A DNA stretch of 41,732 bases. Source: Deltaproteobacteria bacterium. GTDB taxonomy: Bacteria > Desulfobacterota > Desulfomonilia > Desulfomonilales > Desulfomonilaceae. The position numbers and the translations under genes were made by a program. Below the pieces are notes generated by a model, which was not told the DNA's origin, searched no databases, and was given only the letters and a program-made list of their open reading frames with translations. The stretch is from positions 1-41,732 of the forward strand of contig VGSG01000030.1 in NCBI GenBank assembly GCA_016875095.1, read 5' to 3'. Within the stretch, counting starts at the first letter, position 1. Each line of letters begins with the position of its first letter. Shown piece after piece: positions 9,192 through 17,682 of this stretch.

Positions 9192-11468
9192 CTATAGCTC
9201 CACGCCGATCCGTTTCCAGACGGATTCTCCTTCCTGAATCAAAACCGGCTTCAAGTGTGGATAGGTTCTGAACAGGAAGTAGAGCATGGGAAGCACTCCC
9301 AAACAAATGATGGTGAGGTCAGGCACAATCCGCATGGTGCCCAGAAACACCACATCGGGTCGCTCGAAGAAATCCGCGCTGCGAGCAGCCCATAGCCCAT
9401 GCTGGAAGCTGGCCCATGCTTGGATGACACCCACAGGGAAGAGCGTCCCCAAGGTCAACATGCCCAGACCAATGTTGAAGCCCCAGAATGAGAGTTTCAG
9501 CGTGCCGTCACTCCAGTGAGCCTTATCCACGAGCCCACGCCACGAAAAGAGCAGCAGAGCGATGGAGATCATCCCGTACGTGCCGAAAAGCGCAGCATGG
9601 CCGTGGTTCATCGTAAGGTACGTGCCGTGCTCGTAATAGTTGACAATCGGCAGGTTGATGAGGAATCCGAACACGCCTGCGCCTAGGAAATTCCAGAACG
9701 AGGAGGCCACCAGGAAATAGAGCGGCCACTTGTAAGGGAAATCTCCGCCCTTTTGCCGAATGCTCCGATACTCCATCAAGGCCCTGGTCACTAAACCGAG
9801 TAAAGGAACAGGTTCCATAGATGAAAAGATGGATCCCCAGGCCAGCCAGAAACTCGGCCCACCATACCAGAAATAGTGGTGCGCAGTTCCGATAATCCCG
9901 GAGAGGAACACAATGGAAGCGGTGAAGTAAGCCACAATCAGAGCCCCTCTGGCAGTCGCCAGTCCCATAGCCACTAGCAGTAGCGAGATCACCGCGACAC
10001 CGAAGAACTCAAAGATGCTCTCCACCCAGATGTGGACAACGAACCACCTCCAGTAGTCGGCCAGAGTCAGGTGGGTTTCCTTTCCGAAAAGCAGCCCGAA
10101 CCCGAAGAAGAGCACAACCGTGATCGCGCTCAACACATAGAACATGATTAACGAGGTGAATTCATCGTTATGTTTCAGCTTTAGGTGGTGGGAGATCGGG
10201 CGATACACAATGAGCAGCCAGGCGATCAAACCTACAAAGAGGAGAATCTGCCAGAACTTGCCCAGCTCCAGATACTCCCAGCCCTGGTGCCCGAGCCAGA
10301 ACCACCAATCACCGAGAAGTCCGTACACGCCCGCCACTTGTCCGATCAAGCTTCCCAGAGCCACGATGAGAATGGCGACAAAGAGGAGATTCACGAGAGC
10401 GCCTTGCCCTTTCGGCTCCACGCCTCCCAGGATCGGGGCCAAGTAGATGGCGGACGCGACCCAGGTTGTGGCGATCCAGAAAATGGCGAGCTGGAGATGC
10501 CAGCTTTTCGCCCAACTGTACGGAATGAGATCCGCCACGAACTGCACCCAGAAGCTTGCCGGATGAATCGTGTAGTGAGCAAGCAAGCCTCCGAAGCTCG
10601 TTTGGAGCAAGAACAGAAGTATCACGATGAGGAAATACTTGGCTGCCCGGTATTGGCTGGGCGTAAGGGGCATTTCAATGAGTTTTTCCGCCAGGGGGGC
10701 GCCTCGCGCCTCACCGTACCAAATTCCGAAATAGTGAACGCAGAAGATAAACAAGCCCAACATGATCAGGAGCCCCAGAATTCCTGCCAAAGACCAGATG
10801 TAGGCTTCCGTGGAAGGAACGTTCCCCACACTGGCATCCGGAGGCCAGTTGTTCGTGTACGTGTAGATGCTGTCAGGCCGATTGGTAGACGCAGCCCACG
10901 CGGTCCAGTAGAAGAACCGCGCAATCTGCCGTCGGTCCTCCGGAGACTTGACCGTGTTGGGAAGGAACCCGTACCTCTTGTCACCTTCCTTGAACGTTTT
11001 TTCCCAGAACTGCTCCACTTTTTCCAACGCGCCGGTCTGATTGGCCGTAAGGGTCAGCGTGTCCTTCCCGGGGTCGTATCGGTTGGTCTTAATCTCGTCG
11101 GCAGTTCTCAAGGTGACGATCTTTTTTTCCACGTCGGACAATTGATTGTAAGGTTTGCTGAACTCCTTCTGGGCGATGGCGTCAGCGGCGGCTTGGCCGA
11201 TCACATGAAGCGTCAGCGCGGAGAATTCCGGCCCTCTCTGGGAGCCGTGTCCCCATACACTGCCGTGGTCCATCAGACCGTAGCGCTGATAGACCTGTTG
11301 GCCGGCCATGATGTCGTCCTTCCCGAACAGCGCTTTCCCGGTCGAATCAACGACCTTGCCCGGGTAAGGCGGCATCTTGTCCAAGGCATAGTATCCTCCC
11401 ACCAGGAGCACGGCCATCGCTATGATAAACGATAGGATGGCGGCCCACTTCAATCCGTTCACCGACAT
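9192..11468 (-). CDS. norZ: Quinol-dependent nitric oxide reductase (qNOR)
   Basis: The 758-residue integral membrane enzyme reduces 2 NO to N2O with electrons from quinol. The length shows the single-subunit qNOR form. The N-terminal part has one membrane segment and a long periplasmic NorC-like domain without a CxxCH heme site (VYQRYGLMDHGSVWGHG, then YNQLSDVEKKIV). The C-terminal part is the heme-copper-oxidase-like NorB core of about 12 helices. Visible ligands and key residues are HIWVESIFE near 477 (His plus the two conserved Glu), GTAHHYFWYG near 529 (FeB histidines) and MNHGHAALFG near 619 (heme histidines). AGGAGGTG precedes the start. In an anaerobe without other denitrification genes nearby it is most likely for NO detoxification. 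A TetR regulator lies 208 bases upstream in the same direction. Confidence 0.95.
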   Translation of the reverse strand: MSVNGLKWAAILSFIIAMAVLLVGGYYALDKMPPYPGKVVDSTGKALFGKDDIMAGQQVYQRYGLMDHGSVWGHGSQRGPEFSALTLHVIGQAAADAIAQKEFSKPYNQLSDVEKKIVTLRTADEIKTNRYDPGKDTLTLTANQTGALEKVEQFWEKTFKEGDKRYGFLPNTVKSPEDRRQIARFFYWTAWAASTNRPDSIYTYTNNWPPDASVGNVPSTEAYIWSLAGILGLLIMLGLFIFCVHYFGIWYGEARGAPLAEKLIEMPLTPSQYRAAKYFLIVILLFLLQTSFGGLLAHYTIHPASFWVQFVADLIPYSWAKSWHLQLAIFWIATTWVASAIYLAPILGGVEPKGQGALVNLLFVAILIVALGSLIGQVAGVYGLLGDWWFWLGHQGWEYLELGKFWQILLFVGLIAWLLIVYRPISHHLKLKHNDEFTSLIMFYVLSAITVVLFFGFGLLFGKETHLTLADYWRWFVVHIWVESIFEFFGVAVISLLLVAMGLATARGALIVAYFTASIVFLSGIIGTAHHYFWYGGPSFWLAWGSIFSSMEPVPLLGLVTRALMEYRSIRQKGGDFPYKWPLYFLVASSFWNFLGAGVFGFLINLPIVNYYEHGTYLTMNHGHAALFGTYGMISIALLLFSWRGLVDKAHWSDGTLKLSFWGFNIGLGMLTLGTLFPVGVIQAWASFQHGLWAARSADFFERPDVVFLGTMRIVPDLTIICLGVLPMLYFLFRTYPHLKPVLIQEGESVWKRIGVEL

Positions 11469-11676
11469 ATTGCACCTCCTTCATTAGTTTGCAGACTCAG
11501 AGTCCTGAGCCATGTTGGAAAACAGCTTCGTACGATGAGTCGCGCCCGGACACGCGGCCGCGTAGCGACCAAATCCCGGTGACGGGATGTGTGAGGTTTC
11601 CGAAGAGCACGACATGCTACCGAATGTTTGGACCATCACCCGGCCATGCGCATACAGACCGTCACTCAAGAAAGGC

Positions 11677-12279
11677 CTACGGCCCCCGTACCTTCAGCAT
11701 CTCAACGAATAACGGCCAGGAGGTCTCTACTTGCCGCTTGGCATCAAATTCCCCCTCGGTGATCTGCCGGAGAATGATCAAAGGCTGAATTAGTCCGAGA
11801 AACATAACCGCAATTGCTGTCGGTTCCACGTCCGATCGGATGCTGCCCAATTCTTGGCCGCGTTCAATTATCCGAGCAACTCTCGCGAGATAACTCTCTA
11901 CTATGCTCCGCACGTTAGCCCTGCGCCTACTTTGGGTCGAAAAGATCGCTTCCGCAAACACGAAGCTCGGGATACCGGGATTGTCGTTTAGCATGGCTAC
12001 GTGATGCTGAAGTAGACTTCTGAGCTGCTCAATAGGATCGAGAGCGGCCTCCGCCGCCGCGTCCGCAAAGCCCGTCAGCCGTTCCAAGATCAAGTTCAGG
12101 ACCGCATCGACAATCTCCGCCTTGCTCTTGAAGTGGCGGTAAATCCCCGATGGCACCAAACCGACTCGTTGCGCAAGGCCCGCGATATTGACCGCGGCAA
12201 GGCCGTGTTTAGCAAGCATTGCAAGGGCTTGCTCGGTAATAATTTTCTGCCTAGCCCCTGTTTTTCGTTTCCCAGCCAT
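11677..12279 (-). CDS. TetR/AcrR-family transcriptional regulator
   Basis: The 200-residue protein has an N-terminal TetR DNA-binding domain. The frame ALAMLAKHGLAAVNIAGLAQRVGL followed by SGIYRHFKSKAEIVDAV (about residues 18-60) matches the helix-turn-helix and the YxHFxSK signature. The C-terminal ligand domain includes FVFAEAIFS and a helix ending VMFLGLIQPLIIL. TetR regulators usually repress nearby genes and release DNA when a small ligand binds. It is upstream of norZ on the same strand, and a perfect 7-4-7 inverted repeat lies 15 bases before its start codon, so it probably controls itself and possibly norZ. TetR control of a NO reductase would be unusual, since NsrR, NorR or CRP/FNR-type regulators are the known ones. 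Confidence 0.88.
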   Translation of the reverse strand: MAGKRKTGARQKIITEQALAMLAKHGLAAVNIAGLAQRVGLVPSGIYRHFKSKAEIVDAVLNLILERLTGFADAAAEAALDPIEQLRSLLQHHVAMLNDNPGIPSFVFAEAIFSTQSRRRANVRSIVESYLARVARIIERGQELGSIRSDVEPTAIAVMFLGLIQPLIILRQITEGEFDAKRQVETSWPLFVEMLKVRGP

Positions 12280-12673
12280 AGCGGATAATCAATTGTGAAT
12301 TGAGATTCACATGCTAGCTCTGCTCTTTGCCCATGTCAAGCACTTCTTTCTCGGTCCAGGTAACGCGTCCCCTCCGGCTCTTGAAACTGTCCCGCATACT
12401 GTTTGGCGCCCATTGTGCGCCGACCGTCTTCGGTTTATGATGGCATCCTGATGAAAGTTGTCGGCATGAGGCGCGCGTTCCCGGGTCTCCCTATGGGGAG
12501 TCTTGGAGGGGAGATGGGTCTCCCGCCAAGATGATTTCGCATCAATGCGCTCTTGCCGCCGTTCTCCAAGGCAAAGCCACGGAGCGCGCCAAAGCCGGGG
12601 ACTTTCATGATTCGTAATAGTGTTCCAGCTATGGCAGTTGGTGTAGGAGGGAGCCTTCCTCTTCGAGCGGACC
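12280..12673. other. Divergent regulatory gap between tetR and second binding protein
   Basis: No gene is supported in these 394 bases. The left end holds the palindrome next to tetR. A possible plus-strand promoter lies at 12413-12441: TTGTGC, 17 bases, TATGAT. The -10 matches the consensus at five of six positions and the -35 is weak. A purine-rich AGGAGGG at 12645-12651 is too far from the GTG start at 12674 to be its ribosome site. Confidence 0.45.
12294..12311. promoter_or_regulatory. Perfect inverted repeat, likely TetR operator
   Basis: TGTGAAT and ATTCACA form exact 7-bp arms around the four-base centre TGAG. The site is 15 bases upstream of the tetR start codon, where a bound repressor would cover the promoter or ribosome site. 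TetR operators are typically short palindromes of this kind next to the regulator gene. It superficially resembles a CRP site, but the spacing between TGTGA and TCACA is eight bases rather than six. Confidence 0.65.
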
Positions 12674-14344
12674 GTGAACAGGATTCTGACCGTTGCGCCG
12701 GCCTTTGTGGTGTTCTTGCTCTGCGTGAGTTGCGACTCCGACCAAGGAGAGGCGCCCGTGGGCGCCGGGAAAGAGCCTGCTTCGACCTCACGGACTCAGA
12801 CTCAATACCGGCCGGCATTCGGTGATATTTTGGTCCGGGGGAGCATCAGCGATGCGTCTGTGCTCCTTCCCGCGTTGGCCCACGATCTTTTCAGCTCCAA
12901 GATTGCCAACCTCGTGTACAACGGCCTGCTCAAGTACGACCGAGATGCCCAGTTGGTCACGGATCTGGCGGAGAGGTGGGAGATATCCGATGACAAACTG
13001 CGGCTCCGATTCCAACTGCGTAACGATGTGAGATGGCATGACGGCAGGCCCTTCACAGCCGCTGATGTGGAGTTCACGTACCGGGTCTACATCGATCCCA
13101 AGACCCCGACCGCGTACGCGTCGGATTTCCTCAGGATTAAGGAGTTTCGGACGCTCGACGATTACACCGTGGAAATCACGTACGGTCGGCCATACGCGCC
13201 CGCGCTGGCATCCTGGGCAAAGGCCAAGATCCTTCCCAAGCATCTGGTGGAGCCGTTTCAGATCACGGAATGTCCGCTCAGGACACATCCCGTGGGAACA
13301 GGGCCGTACTGTTTCGTGACGTGGGTGTGTGGAGACAGGATCGAGCTGGAGGCGAATAAGGACTACTTCGCAGGCAGACCGTATATAGATCGGCTCCTGA
13401 TCAAGGTTATCCCGGACCCGGCCACCATGTTCCTAAGGCTCAAGGCCGGGACCATAGATCAAATGACGCTTACCCCCATGCAATTCAAACGGCAGACGGA
13501 GTCACGCTTCTTCAAAGAGAACTTCAAGAAGTATCACTTTGCCGCGTTCGGGTTTATCTATTTGGGTTACAATCTAAGGATTCCAAAATTCCAGGATAAA
13601 CGTGTGCGCCAGGCCCTCACCATGGCCATAGACCGGGAAGGGATCGTGAAAGGGGTTTTGCTGGGGATGGGACAAGTAGCTCATTCGCCGTACAAGCCCG
13701 ACACCATGTGGTATAACCCCAACGTGAAGAAATGGCCCTACGACGTGAAAAGAGCCGAGAAGATGCTGGCTGAAGCCGGTTGGAAAGACACGGACGGTGA
13801 CGGGATACTGGACAAGGACGGCGAACCCTTTGTATTCACCATCATCACCAATCAAGGGAACGAACAGCGCAAGAATGCGGCTATCATTATCCAGCGTGAC
13901 CTGAAGAAGGTCGGGATCAAGGTGGATATCCGGGTGTTGGAGTGGTCCGCCTTCCTGAAGAATTTCCTTGGGAAGAGGCGGTTCGATGCGGTTCTGTGCG
14001 GCTGGAGCCTCGACGTGGATCCGGATCAGACGGAACTCTGGCATTCCACCATGGTGAACGAGCACCAGCTCAATCATGTAGGGTACCAAAATCCCGAGGT
14101 GGATCGGCTGCTGGAACTGGGCGTCAGTTCATACGATCCGGTAGAGCGGAAGGAAACGTATGACAGGCTCCAGGAAATTCTCGCGGAAGATCAGCCATAT
14201 ACTTTCCTGTGGATACGGGAAGAGCTTGACATAATTCATTCACGCTTTTATGGCATAGAATCGGGACCGATGGGCACAGACTACAACTTTGAGAAATGGT
14301 ACGTCCCTGAAGAGCTGCAGAAGCGCTCGACCTCCGTGCACTGA
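12674..14344 (+). CDS. Peptide-type ABC transporter substrate-binding lipoprotein, copy 2
   Basis: This SBP_bac_5 family binding protein has 556 residues and is clearly paralogous to the one at 7216. The two share long identical blocks such as ANKDYFAGRPYI, IPDPATMFL, DKRVRQALT, WYNPNVKKWPY and AEAGWKDTDGDGIL, and more than half of the aligned residues look identical by eye. The GTG start is supported by the signal peptide it creates (hydrophobic residues about 4-17) and a CVSC lipobox at about residue 20, but the ribosome site is weak. Two permease genes follow 48 bases downstream on the same strand, so this is the operon-linked receptor. Ligand cannot be told from sequence; dipeptides, oligopeptides or metal chelates are all known in the family. 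Confidence 0.9.
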   Translation: MNRILTVAPAFVVFLLCVSCDSDQGEAPVGAGKEPASTSRTQTQYRPAFGDILVRGSISDASVLLPALAHDLFSSKIANLVYNGLLKYDRDAQLVTDLAERWEISDDKLRLRFQLRNDVRWHDGRPFTAADVEFTYRVYIDPKTPTAYASDFLRIKEFRTLDDYTVEITYGRPYAPALASWAKAKILPKHLVEPFQITECPLRTHPVGTGPYCFVTWVCGDRIELEANKDYFAGRPYIDRLLIKVIPDPATMFLRLKAGTIDQMTLTPMQFKRQTESRFFKENFKKYHFAAFGFIYLGYNLRIPKFQDKRVRQALTMAIDREGIVKGVLLGMGQVAHSPYKPDTMWYNPNVKKWPYDVKRAEKMLAEAGWKDTDGDGILDKDGEPFVFTIITNQGNEQRKNAAIIIQRDLKKVGIKVDIRVLEWSAFLKNFLGKRRFDAVLCGWSLDVDPDQTELWHSTMVNEHQLNHVGYQNPEVDRLLELGVSSYDPVERKETYDRLQEILAEDQPYTFLWIREELDIIHSRFYGIESGPMGTDYNFEKWYVPEELQKRSTSVH

Positions 14345-14392
14345 TCGGTCGGCGCATCACCTGTCGGATTCATGGTCTGAACGCGAGGTAAG

Positions 14393-15370
14393 ATGGCGTC
14401 CTACCTGGCGAAACGCCTTATCATGATGATACCCGTCCTGCTCGGGATAACCATTATCTCCTTCGCTGTGATGAAGATGGCGCCGGGCGATCCCACCAGT
14501 CTGCTGACGGACCTCAACCCCAACATAAACGAAGAGGCGGTCAAGCGCATCAGGGCCCATTACGGCCTGGACGAGCCGTGGCACGTGCAGTACCTCAAGT
14601 GGCTGCGCAGCATGCTCATGCTCGATTTCGGCCGTTCTTTCGCGTCCGACAGCCGGCCGGTCATAGATAAGATCATGGAACGAATACCGGTCACGCTCAT
14701 GCTGAATATTCTTTCCATGATACTGACGATCGGGGTGGCGATCCCCATCGGGGTCATGTCCGCGGTCAAGCAGAATTCTCTTGCGGACAAGGGAACGACC
14801 GTATTCGTGTTTCTCGGATTCGCCATGCCCACGTTCTGGCTCGCGCTCCTGCTGATGATCCTCTTCGGAGTAAAGCTGGATTGGCTGCCTATCTCGGGCC
14901 TCAGATCGCTCAACTATGCGGATCTCTCGTTACCGGCAAGAGCGCTGGACGTAGCCAAGCACCTCATCTTGCCGGTTTTTGTCGCCGCATTCGGGGGCCT
15001 GGCGGGCATGAGCCGGTACATGCGCTCGAACATGCTTGAGGTGATACGTCAGGATTACATCACCACCGCGAGGGCCAAGGGATTGGACGAAAGGACGGTC
15101 ATCTACCGGCACGCGTTCCGCAACGCTCTGCTGCCCGTAATCACTCTTCTGGGGCTTTCTGTGCCGGGGCTCATTGGCGGGAGCGTGATTTTCGAGACGA
15201 TCTTCGCGATTCCCGGGATGGGCCAGCTCTTCTATCAGTCAGTCATGATGCGGGACTATCCCACGATCATGGGCGTATTGGTGATCGGCGCGGTCCTGAC
15301 GCTGTTGGGGAATCTGTTGGCTGACGTGTCATATGCGCTGGCGGATCCGCGGATCCGGGTATCGGACTGA
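14393..15370 (+). CDS. Peptide ABC transporter permease, DppB/OppB type
   Basis: The 325-residue inner-membrane permease has about six transmembrane segments. The start [24 protein letters not shown] is the usual first helix of DppB-like proteins, followed by the periplasmic motif MAPGDP and then [15 protein letters not shown]. The cytoplasmic EAA coupling motif, which docks on the ATPase, is visible as [28 protein letters not shown] around residues 219-246. It forms the translocation path with the next gene, which starts nine bases after its stop. No ATP-binding subunits follow, so energy must come from ATPases encoded elsewhere. Confidence 0.92.
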   Translation: MASYLAKRLIMMIPVLLGITIISFAVMKMAPGDPTSLLTDLNPNINEEAVKRIRAHYGLDEPWHVQYLKWLRSMLMLDFGRSFASDSRPVIDKIMERIPVTLMLNILSMILTIGVAIPIGVMSAVKQNSLADKGTTVFVFLGFAMPTFWLALLLMILFGVKLDWLPISGLRSLNYADLSLPARALDVAKHLILPVFVAAFGGLAGMSRYMRSNMLEVIRQDYITTARAKGLDERTVIYRHAFRNALLPVITLLGLSVPGLIGGSVIFETIFAIPGMGQLFYQSVMMRDYPTIMGVLVIGAVLTLLGNLLADVSYALADPRIRVSD

Positions 15371-15379
15371 GAGGCTCGC

Positions 15380-16222
15380 ATGGCGGCTCTTTACAGCGAT
15401 TTCTGGGCACGGCTCTTCAAGAATAAGCTGGCTGTGGCGGGTCTGGCCGTGGTTGTCGCCCTTTTTTTCGTGGCCGTATTCGCACATTCGTTTGCGCCGT
15501 ATCCCCCGGATTTGATCGACACCTCTCAGGTGCTCGAGGCCCCATCCAAGCAACACTTCCTCGGAACGGACATACTGGGCCGGGATGTGCTCTCCCGGAT
15601 GATTCATGGCGCGGGAGTATCGTTGAGCGTGGGATTCGTTGCAGTGGGGATATCCACCTTCATCGCAGTGATACTTGGGGCGCTGGCAGGGTATTATGGC
15701 GGCGTGGTTGAGCGGATCGTAATGCGATTCGTGGACATCATGCTCTGTTTTCCATCGTTCTTTCTGATACTTGCCGTGATCGCGTTCATCGGCCCCAGCA
15801 TTTACAACATTATGATCGTCATCGGGGTCACTTCTTGGATGGGGGTGACGCGGCTGGTGAGGGCCGAATTCCTCAGCCTCAAAGAACGAGACTTTGTGCA
15901 GGCTGCCATTGCCCAGGGCGCGAGCGACCTGAGAGTCATATTCATCCATTGCCTGCCCAATGCCATGGCCCCGGTCCTGGTTGCAGCCACACTCGGGGTG
16001 GCGCACGCCGTGTTGGTTGAATCGAGCCTCTCATTCTTAGGGATCGGTGTGCAGCCTCCCGATCCATCCTGGGGAAACATGCTCACCGAAGGGAAGGACA
16101 ATATCGAGATCGCCTGGTGGTTGTCGGTCTTCCCCGGTCTTGCCATACTCATCACAGTGATGGGCTATAACTTGCTCGGAGAGGGCATACGCGACACTCT
16201 TGACCCCCGACTGAGGCGGTAA
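15380..16222 (+). CDS. Peptide ABC transporter permease, DppC/OppC type
   Basis: The 280-residue protein is the second permease of the importer. It has an N-terminal cytoplasmic stretch, a first helix near residues 18-36, the motif FLGTDILGRDVLSRMIHGAGVSLSVG typical of DppC, and a C-terminal EAA loop (FVQAAIAQGASDLRVIFIHCLPN) near residues 170-195. The ending NLLGEGIRDTLDPRLRR is diagnostic for the family. It is translationally close to the preceding permease and ends the operon. Repeat elements, not ATPase genes, follow. Confidence 0.92.
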   Translation: MAALYSDFWARLFKNKLAVAGLAVVVALFFVAVFAHSFAPYPPDLIDTSQVLEAPSKQHFLGTDILGRDVLSRMIHGAGVSLSVGFVAVGISTFIAVILGALAGYYGGVVERIVMRFVDIMLCFPSFFLILAVIAFIGPSIYNIMIVIGVTSWMGVTRLVRAEFLSLKERDFVQAAIAQGASDLRVIFIHCLPNAMAPVLVAATLGVAHAVLVESSLSFLGIGVQPPDPSWGNMLTEGKDNIEIAWWLSVFPGLAILITVMGYNLLGEGIRDTLDPRLRR

Positions 16223-16361
16223 GACCCGAACGCCGGAAGCCTGTGAATCCACAGATGACGCAGATTTCGCGGATATACGATGAGTCGTGGGCGCTGGGAG
16301 AGCTGGAAACCACAGGGTACCGGTCCTAATTACTCGGTTTCGCAAGGTCGTTGGCATATTC

Positions 16362-16398
16362 GGGTGGCGCTGACCTGGTTCCCAGGTCAGTGCCGCCC
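16362..16398. repeat. REP-like hairpin
   Basis: Arms of about 17 bp beginning GGGTGGCGCTGACCTGG fold back with two G-T type mismatches around a TTC loop. The form (GGGTG at the edge, CTGG near the loop) resembles the perfect hairpin at 36200-36234. Confidence 0.55.
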
Positions 16399-16450
16399 AG
16401 CATGACGGTTGCTGTAGTCACGACTTGGTAGCAAGCCGCCCGCGGGTTCG

Positions 16451-16504
16451 GTGGGACGGGCATCCTGCCCGTCATTCATAGACAGGCGGGACGCCTGTCC
16501 CACC
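16451..16504 (+). repeat. Two-hairpin dispersed repeat, copy 1
   Basis: The unit has two adjacent stem-loops: GACGGGCA-TCC-TGCCCGTC and GACAGGCG-GGA-CGCCTGTC, joined by ATTCATA. A nearly identical copy in the reverse orientation is at 36363-36416. The paired hairpins are typical of REP/BIME-like elements. No RAYT transposase gene is visible in the window. Confidence 0.8.
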
Positions 16505-16578
16505 AGGTCCGGTTCACGCGTTGTGGACCGATTTGGGCCCATATTTGAGACTGGGAACACAGAGAGGACTCACAACTG

Positions 16579-17442
16579 ATGGGATTGCGACTCGGATGGT
16601 TCTCCACCGGCAGAGACGAGGCTGCGCGAAACCTGCTTCAAACCGTGCACGATGACCTCAAGGCGTGCGCGGCTCCCGCAGCCATCGAGTGGATATTTTG
16701 CCACCGTGAGATCGGCGATGGTCCGGAAAACGAAGAGTCCCGTGAGAGGCGGCTCTTTTTCGGATTGGCCGACAAGCTGGGCATACCGATGAAGACATTT
16801 TCTCACGTCCGATTTATGCCCGAACTGCGCAAGAAAGGTCTGGCTCAGAGTTCTTCTGCGGCCGAGGCTTCCGCGGACCTTGAGCGATGGCGTGACCTCT
16901 TCGGCGAAGAGGTGGTGAGAGTAGTTGACCGGGATCCGGTGGATGTTGTGGTGATGGCGGGCTACATGCTCATCATCGGCGAACCGGAGCTTCGGCGCCT
17001 GAACCTGGTCAACATTCACCCCGCTTTACCCTGGGGTCCGAGAGGCACGTGGCAGGAGGTTATCCTTCAGCTCATCGCTGAAGAGGCTGACGAGCAGGGC
17101 ATCATGGTTCATTTGGTCACCAAGACGCTTGACAGAGGCCCTGTGATCTCGTACTGCCGGTTCCCTATCCGCGGCGAGGGTTGGGAACATCTCTGGGAGC
17201 AGTGGCGACGCGACATCACCGCGGACGCGTCCCGCGAGGAACGTGAAAGTCACAGCCTCTTCCGCAAGATTCGTGAAGTCGGCGAAGTGCGAGAACTTCC
17301 CTTGCTGAGCTGCGCGATTCGAGAACTTGCTTTCGGACGTATCCGGATTCACAACAAGACGATCTGGGCGCACGGGAAACCCCAGGATCAAGGCGTGGAC
17401 CTCACCGACCACATCGAGGACTGCGTCGGGCAAAGCGCTTGA
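16579..17442 (+). CDS. Formyltransferase-fold protein (PurN/Fmt-like N-terminal domain)
   Basis: The 287-residue protein matches the formyl_transf_N Rossmann fold used by GAR transformylase and methionyl-tRNA formyltransferase. The central catalytic segment reads VVMAGYMLIIG then NLVNIHPALPWGPRGTWQEVI (around residues 122-157), keeping the Asn-His-Pro of the active site. The later VHLVTKTLDRGPVIS near residue 175 keeps the catalytic Asp region. It differs from housekeeping PurN by an insert of about 35 residues before the catalytic part and a C-terminal extension after residue 200, so it probably formylates another amine or is a divergent PurN. A weak AGAGGA ribosome site precedes the ATG. 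Neighbours do not reveal a pathway. Confidence 0.75.
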   Translation: MGLRLGWFSTGRDEAARNLLQTVHDDLKACAAPAAIEWIFCHREIGDGPENEESRERRLFFGLADKLGIPMKTFSHVRFMPELRKKGLAQSSSAAEASADLERWRDLFGEEVVRVVDRDPVDVVVMAGYMLIIGEPELRRLNLVNIHPALPWGPRGTWQEVILQLIAEEADEQGIMVHLVTKTLDRGPVISYCRFPIRGEGWEHLWEQWRRDITADASREERESHSLFRKIREVGEVRELPLLSCAIRELAFGRIRIHNKTIWAHGKPQDQGVDLTDHIEDCVGQSA

Positions 17443-17682
17443 GAACGGCTGAATAACTTCAGGAGCTTACCAACCCTCCCCGCCTTTATTCTCTGCCTAT
17501 GAACCGCCGGCGAACGGCTCGAATCCGAGCAATTACCAAGCCGGGCCAAATCTTGTTGACAGGTTGCTTGATAAGTGCTGTGGAATCAATTAAATAGTTG
17601 GAAAAGTTGACATTTCATGATGACCGGGCCGCTGTTCCTTTGAGAGGCTGCGGCAAGGTTTGTGTTTTCTGAGGAGGGTGTC

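Larger units (their letters stand above)
16223..16578. other. Intergenic gap with two hairpin repeats
   Basis: No gene is seen in these 356 bases. Besides the two repeats listed separately, positions 16242-16275 contain a sequence of the CCACAGATGACGCAGATTTC type that resembles a widespread intergenic repeat of environmental bacteria. Its identity is from memory and weakly supported. Confidence 0.5.

Noticed and set aside
10185-11435. Long open frame of 416 codons on the plus strand opposite norZ
   Set aside because: It is exactly antisense to the well-conserved norZ gene, has no ribosome site, and its translation has no recognisable motif; such shadows are common at this GC.
11484-11669. 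61-codon minus-strand frame in the gap between tetR and norZ
   Set aside because: No ribosome site or recognisable feature; the gap is more likely regulatory.
12293-12312. CRP/HcpR-type site at the tetR palindrome
   Set aside because: TGTGA and TCACA are eight bases apart rather than the six expected for CRP-family sites, so a TetR operator is preferred.
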